DNA of 8,599 nt from Candidatus Omnitrophota bacterium (GTDB lineage Bacteria; Hinthialibacterota; Hinthialibacteria; JAKQFZ01), in contig JAKQFZ010000149.1 in assembly GCA_029558215.1 (NCBI GenBank), positions 1 to 8,599 of the forward strand, read 5' to 3'. A model generated the notes under the pieces. That model saw only the letters and a program-made list of their open reading frames with translations. It was not told the origin of the DNA and did no database searches. Numbering within the stretch: position 1 is the first letter of the stretch; each line of letters opens with the position of its first letter. Of the stretch, positions 6,657 through 8,599 are shown one piece after another. The position numbers and the translations under genes were made by a program.

Positions 6657-8062
6657 TATGTTTGAAGCCTCCGTACGACCAATCTTCGACCCTCAATCCG
6701 AATGACTTCAACCGGAACGCCTGAAGGAATATAGTCGCCCTGTGTGACGACATCGAAACGGCCCTGTTCGAATCTCGCCATTCCAGAAGGCCGAAGCACG
6801 CTTGTGGAGACGCCTGTAGCGCCTATCGGAACCAGAAGCGCCTTGTCTTCAGAACTGTGATAGCCTTCACTTCTCTTTTCCGAGTGCGCCAGAACAAGCC
6901 TCTGATAGAAACTTGTCTTGGGTAAGAACCTTGCCAGCGCCAAACCGAGTACGATGGCTCCAAACATGGACCAGGCCAGGAGATAAAATGGAGGCAGAAG
7001 ATCCGGGAACCGGAAAAATGCACTGTTGATCGGATGCTCTGCCAGCGTGAGAACAAGACTGGTCACGATCAAAGTGATCCCGGACAAACCTACAATTCCA
7101 AATCCTGGTGTGACGAAAAGTTCAATGAATAGAAGCACTGCCCCAACGAGAAAAAGCAGAAACGATTCCCATCCCGCAAGGCCGGCGATGGTATGCCCCC
7201 AAAAGAAGAGAGCAAAACACACGATGGCACCCATCTCCGGTACACCAAGTCCGGGAGTCTTGATGGCAAGCCAGATACTCAACAGACCCAACATCATTAG
7301 AAAGCCCGAGATCATAGGATTCGCGAAGAAACGGGCAATCTGCTCCATCCAGTATTCCTCAAGCACAAATTCCTGCGCGGACTCCTTGTTCAGATAGCTG
7401 AGAAGACCTTGTTTGTTCTCCACCAAAGATTCAGCCACACGCAGTTCAAGAGCCTGTCGGGCATCAAGTGTCAGCAGTTTTCCCTCATCTGTGACACCCT
7501 CAATGCTGATGTCTTTGTCCACCATTGCTTCGGCCAGATTTGGTGGGTGTCCATTCCGCTCTGCCGCTGATCGAAACTCGGCGCGAACATAGGAAATCGC
7601 CTTTTCGTCGGTCGGTTGAGTGTCACCCGTTGGGGAGAGCTGAACCGGCGTCGCCGCCCCCATGGTAGCACCTTCGCTCATGACGATTCGCTTACAGGAC
7701 AGAGCAATGAGAGCACCAGCGGAAATGGCTCGGGTATTGACAAATGCCACCGTTTCCTGCGGAACACCCGAAAGCATCTTGGAGATCTCGACTGCTGCAT
7801 CCAACCGTCCGCCCAAGGTATCTATTTCAAGAATGATCGTCTTCGCGTTGTTGCGATTGGCTTCTCGAAGGGCTCGACCAATCACATTACGCAGAGCAAG
7901 CTCCACCGCCCCATTGATCGGAACCGTATAGATAAACTCCTGCTCCTGAGATGGCTGCATTTCCTCGCTGGCGTCCCCGGGAGAAACGTTCGCAGTGGCG
8001 AATGGCAAAACCACCATCACACATATCGCGGCCAGACAGGACTGTAAGCCCTTTTTCATCAT
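6656..8062 (-). CDS. nfeD: Long NfeD protein: ClpP-class serine protease domain, membrane helices and OB fold
   Basis: Membrane-bound protease of the NfeD1b/stomatin-operon-partner type; the archaeal member PH1510 cleaves the hydrophobic C-terminus of its stomatin. It has 468 residues. A signal peptide is likely (MMKK, hydrophobic to about 22, cut near ATA). The ClpP-fold domain (about 42-215) has TIILEIDTLGGRLDAAVEIS (75-94), then RAISAGALIALS (111-122) with the likely nucleophile S114 and GATMGAATPV (131-140). K154 in TDEKAIS, 40 residues after S114, fits the Ser-Lys dyad spacing of PH1510 (S97/K138). Four or five membrane helices follow (about 250-380), with FIELFVTPGFGIVG at 312-325, and an OB domain at about 413-466. 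The start at 8062 is set by GGAG at 8072-8069, six bases upstream; the open frame extends to 8170 but shows no ribosome site. First gene of the operon. Confidence 0.94.
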   Translation of the reverse strand: MMKKGLQSCLAAICVMVVLPFATANVSPGDASEEMQPSQEQEFIYTVPINGAVELALRNVIGRALREANRNNAKTIILEIDTLGGRLDAAVEISKMLSGVPQETVAFVNTRAISAGALIALSCKRIVMSEGATMGAATPVQLSPTGDTQPTDEKAISYVRAEFRSAAERNGHPPNLAEAMVDKDISIEGVTDEGKLLTLDARQALELRVAESLVENKQGLLSYLNKESAQEFVLEEYWMEQIARFFANPMISGFLMMLGLLSIWLAIKTPGLGVPEMGAIVCFALFFWGHTIAGLAGWESFLLFLVGAVLLFIELFVTPGFGIVGLSGITLIVTSLVLTLAEHPINSAFFRFPDLLPPFYLLAWSMFGAIVLGLALARFLPKTSFYQRLVLAHSEKRSEGYHSSEDKALLVPIGATGVSTSVLRPSGMARFEQGRFDVVTQGDYIPSGVPVEVIRIEGRRLVVRRLQT

Positions 8063-8068
8063 CGCTAT

Positions 8069-8072
8069 CTCC
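8069..8072 (-). promoter_or_regulatory. Ribosome binding site deciding the long nfeD start
   Basis: GGAG (within TCTGGAGATAGCG) on the minus strand, six bases before the ATG at 8062. The protein that follows, MMKKGLQ, has a normal signal-peptide start. This removes 36 residues of the open frame, which reaches back to 8170. Confidence 0.75.
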
Positions 8073-8114
8073 AGAAAATCATACCTCGAAACCTTAGGGA
8101 TATTCAGAAGTTCC

Positions 8115-8139
8115 GTCCAATGAGCCAATCCGTTTGGAC
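8115..8139. repeat. GTCCAA-N13-TTGGAC inverted pair in the divergent spacer
   Basis: GTCCAA (8115-8120) and its inverse TTGGAC (8134-8139) lie between the divergent genes, upstream of the long nfeD. A third copy of TTGGAC at 8232-8237 overlaps the candidate -35 box of the right-hand gene. Three copies of a hexamer in 235 bases, counting both strands, is more than expected by chance. They may be half-sites for one regulator of both transcription units; there is no direct evidence. Confidence 0.3.
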
Positions 8140-8178
8140 ATACTCGCCAAATCCCTTTCTGGTTACCCAACGCAGATT

Positions 8179-8207
8179 AGTCTGTGTGAACCTGCAAGAC
8201 TTGTCAA
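8179..8207 (-). promoter_or_regulatory. Tentative promoter of the nfeD-floA operon
   Basis: A perfect TTGACA (minus strand, 8207-8202) is followed after 17 bases by CAGACT (8184-8179), a poor -10 match of three out of six. The leader would be about 110 bases. A nearer alternative, TTGGCT with 17 bases to GAATAT further downstream, is also weak. I cannot choose between them, nor exclude another sigma factor. Confidence 0.25.
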
Positions 8208-8232
8208 CTCCGAGGCCATTGCTTCGTTTTGT

Positions 8233-8261
8233 TGGACAAAATGGCGTGTTTGCACTAAGTT
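8233..8261 (+). promoter_or_regulatory. Candidate promoter of the divergent right-hand gene
   Basis: TGGACA (8233-8238, five of six to TTGACA) is followed after 17 bases by TAAGTT (8256-8261), the same -10 hexamer as in the pilin promoter. Transcription would start near 8268, leaving a leader of about 30 bases that includes the GGAGG ribosome site. The -35 box sits in an inverted repeat, TTTTGT-TGG-ACAAAA (8227-8241), a possible operator. Confidence 0.45.
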
Positions 8262-8297
8262 GATACTAGTTGTGCTGAACACTGGAGGCATCTTCTT

Positions 8298-8599
8298 ATG
8301 TCACTCGTAAGCAAGTTGGTCGAAGTTCATCTTCTCAATGGAAACCGGTTTCTTGGAAAGGTGAAGGAAGTGGATGCCTATGGCGTGACCGTCTTCTGCA
8401 TCCCCCTGACAATGTTGGAGGGAGCGGTCGAGGCTCGCAACATCTTGGATGACCTCCGAATCATGCGTCACACTCTGTTCTTTCCCCATGCAAATATCGA
8501 GTACATTGATATCGGCGGCGAGCCCCTTGGTTTCGATCACCTTTTCCGTACTTGGTTCGGCAGTGTGCCTCTGGATGAGTTTTTCAAGTCGGACGTGGT
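8298..8599 (+). CDS. Small protein with Sm/LSm-like N-terminal pattern, 3'-truncated by the window edge
   Basis: The frame opens at ATG 8298, nine bases after GGAGG (8284-8288), and runs without a stop to the window end, so only 100 residues are visible. Residues 7-34 (LVEVHLLNGNRFLGKVKEVDAYGV...) follow the Sm1 pattern of three short strands: hydrophobic-x-hydrophobic, NG turn, F.G.V..VD..G. FFPHANIEYIDI (61-72) resembles the Sm2 strand pair, as in Hfq and LSm proteins where a surface-bound His/Asn loop contacts RNA. The two motifs are separated by about 26 charged residues, longer than in Hfq. The visible remainder, GFDHLFRTWFGSVPLDEFF (78-96), is aromatic-rich and unassigned. The fold call is my reading of the pattern, not a database result; other small beta-barrels (SH3- or PilZ-like) are possible. 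It is transcribed away from the nfeD-floA operon. Gene reality is well supported; function is open. Confidence 0.72.
   Translation, partial: MSLVSKLVEVHLLNGNRFLGKVKEVDAYGVTVFCIPLTMLEGAVEARNILDDLRIMRHTLFFPHANIEYIDIGGEPLGFDHLFRTWFGSVPLDEFFKSDV

Noticed and set aside
8078..8083. TATGAT on the minus strand as a -10 box for the nfeD operon.
   Set aside because: Transcription would begin within or next to the ribosome site, leaving almost no leader, and there is no -35 match at 16-18 bases.
8063..8170. A longer start of the long NfeD at 8170.
   Set aside because: The 36 extra residues would bury the signal peptide, there is no ribosome site, and GGAG six bases before 8062 marks a better start.

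Overview
The window is almost entirely protein-coding, at a moderate G+C content judged by eye. One gene enters from the left edge on the plus strand. A long block of seven genes on the minus strand fills most of the rest. A divergent plus-strand gene runs off the right edge. Signal peptides, a lipoprotein and a GspG-type pseudopilin indicate a diderm bacterium. The pilin C-terminus (a YYDPSNGTVS-type ending) and the NfeD/NfeD/FloA operon with a small SEIL-motif protein recall deep-branching, uncultured lineages around Planctomycetota, Hydrogenedentota and Sumerlaeota. That placement is an impression from protein style, not a phylogenetic result.

Left part (1-1554, plus): most of a DASS/SLC13-type anion or dicarboxylate symporter with two RCK_C (TrkA-C) domains inserted between its transporter halves. 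Its start lies outside the window. It converges tail-to-tail, with a 17-base overlap, on a minus-strand gene for a lipoprotein-type GH5-like glycoside hydrolase (1538-2668). Upstream of the hydrolase, in the same direction, is a GspG-like pseudopilin (2715-3317). The pilin has its own recognisable promoter (TTGACA, 17-base spacer, TAAGTT). A perfect 18-bp palindrome lies over the expected transcription start, and a second inverted repeat lies over the -35 box.

Centre and right (3460-8062, minus): a compact five-gene operon. In order of transcription it encodes a long NfeD with a ClpP-type serine protease domain (SppA-like), a short NfeD (membrane region plus OB fold), the flotillin-like FloA, a small membrane-anchored protein of unknown function with a C-terminal SEIL motif, and an M50 site-2 protease with two CBS domains. 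The first two overlap by one base and all gaps are 36 bases or less. This is a membrane-microdomain operon with two membrane-associated proteases of different chemistry, which suggests membrane protein quality control or regulated intramembrane proteolysis on a FloA scaffold.

Right edge (8298-8599, plus): a divergently transcribed, incomplete small protein whose N-terminal 70 residues resemble an Sm/LSm (Hfq-like) fold. The 235-bp divergent spacer holds a plausible promoter for it, and three copies of the hexamer TTGGAC that may be sites for a shared regulator. I found no tRNA, rRNA, CRISPR array, insertion sequence or convincing intrinsic terminator.
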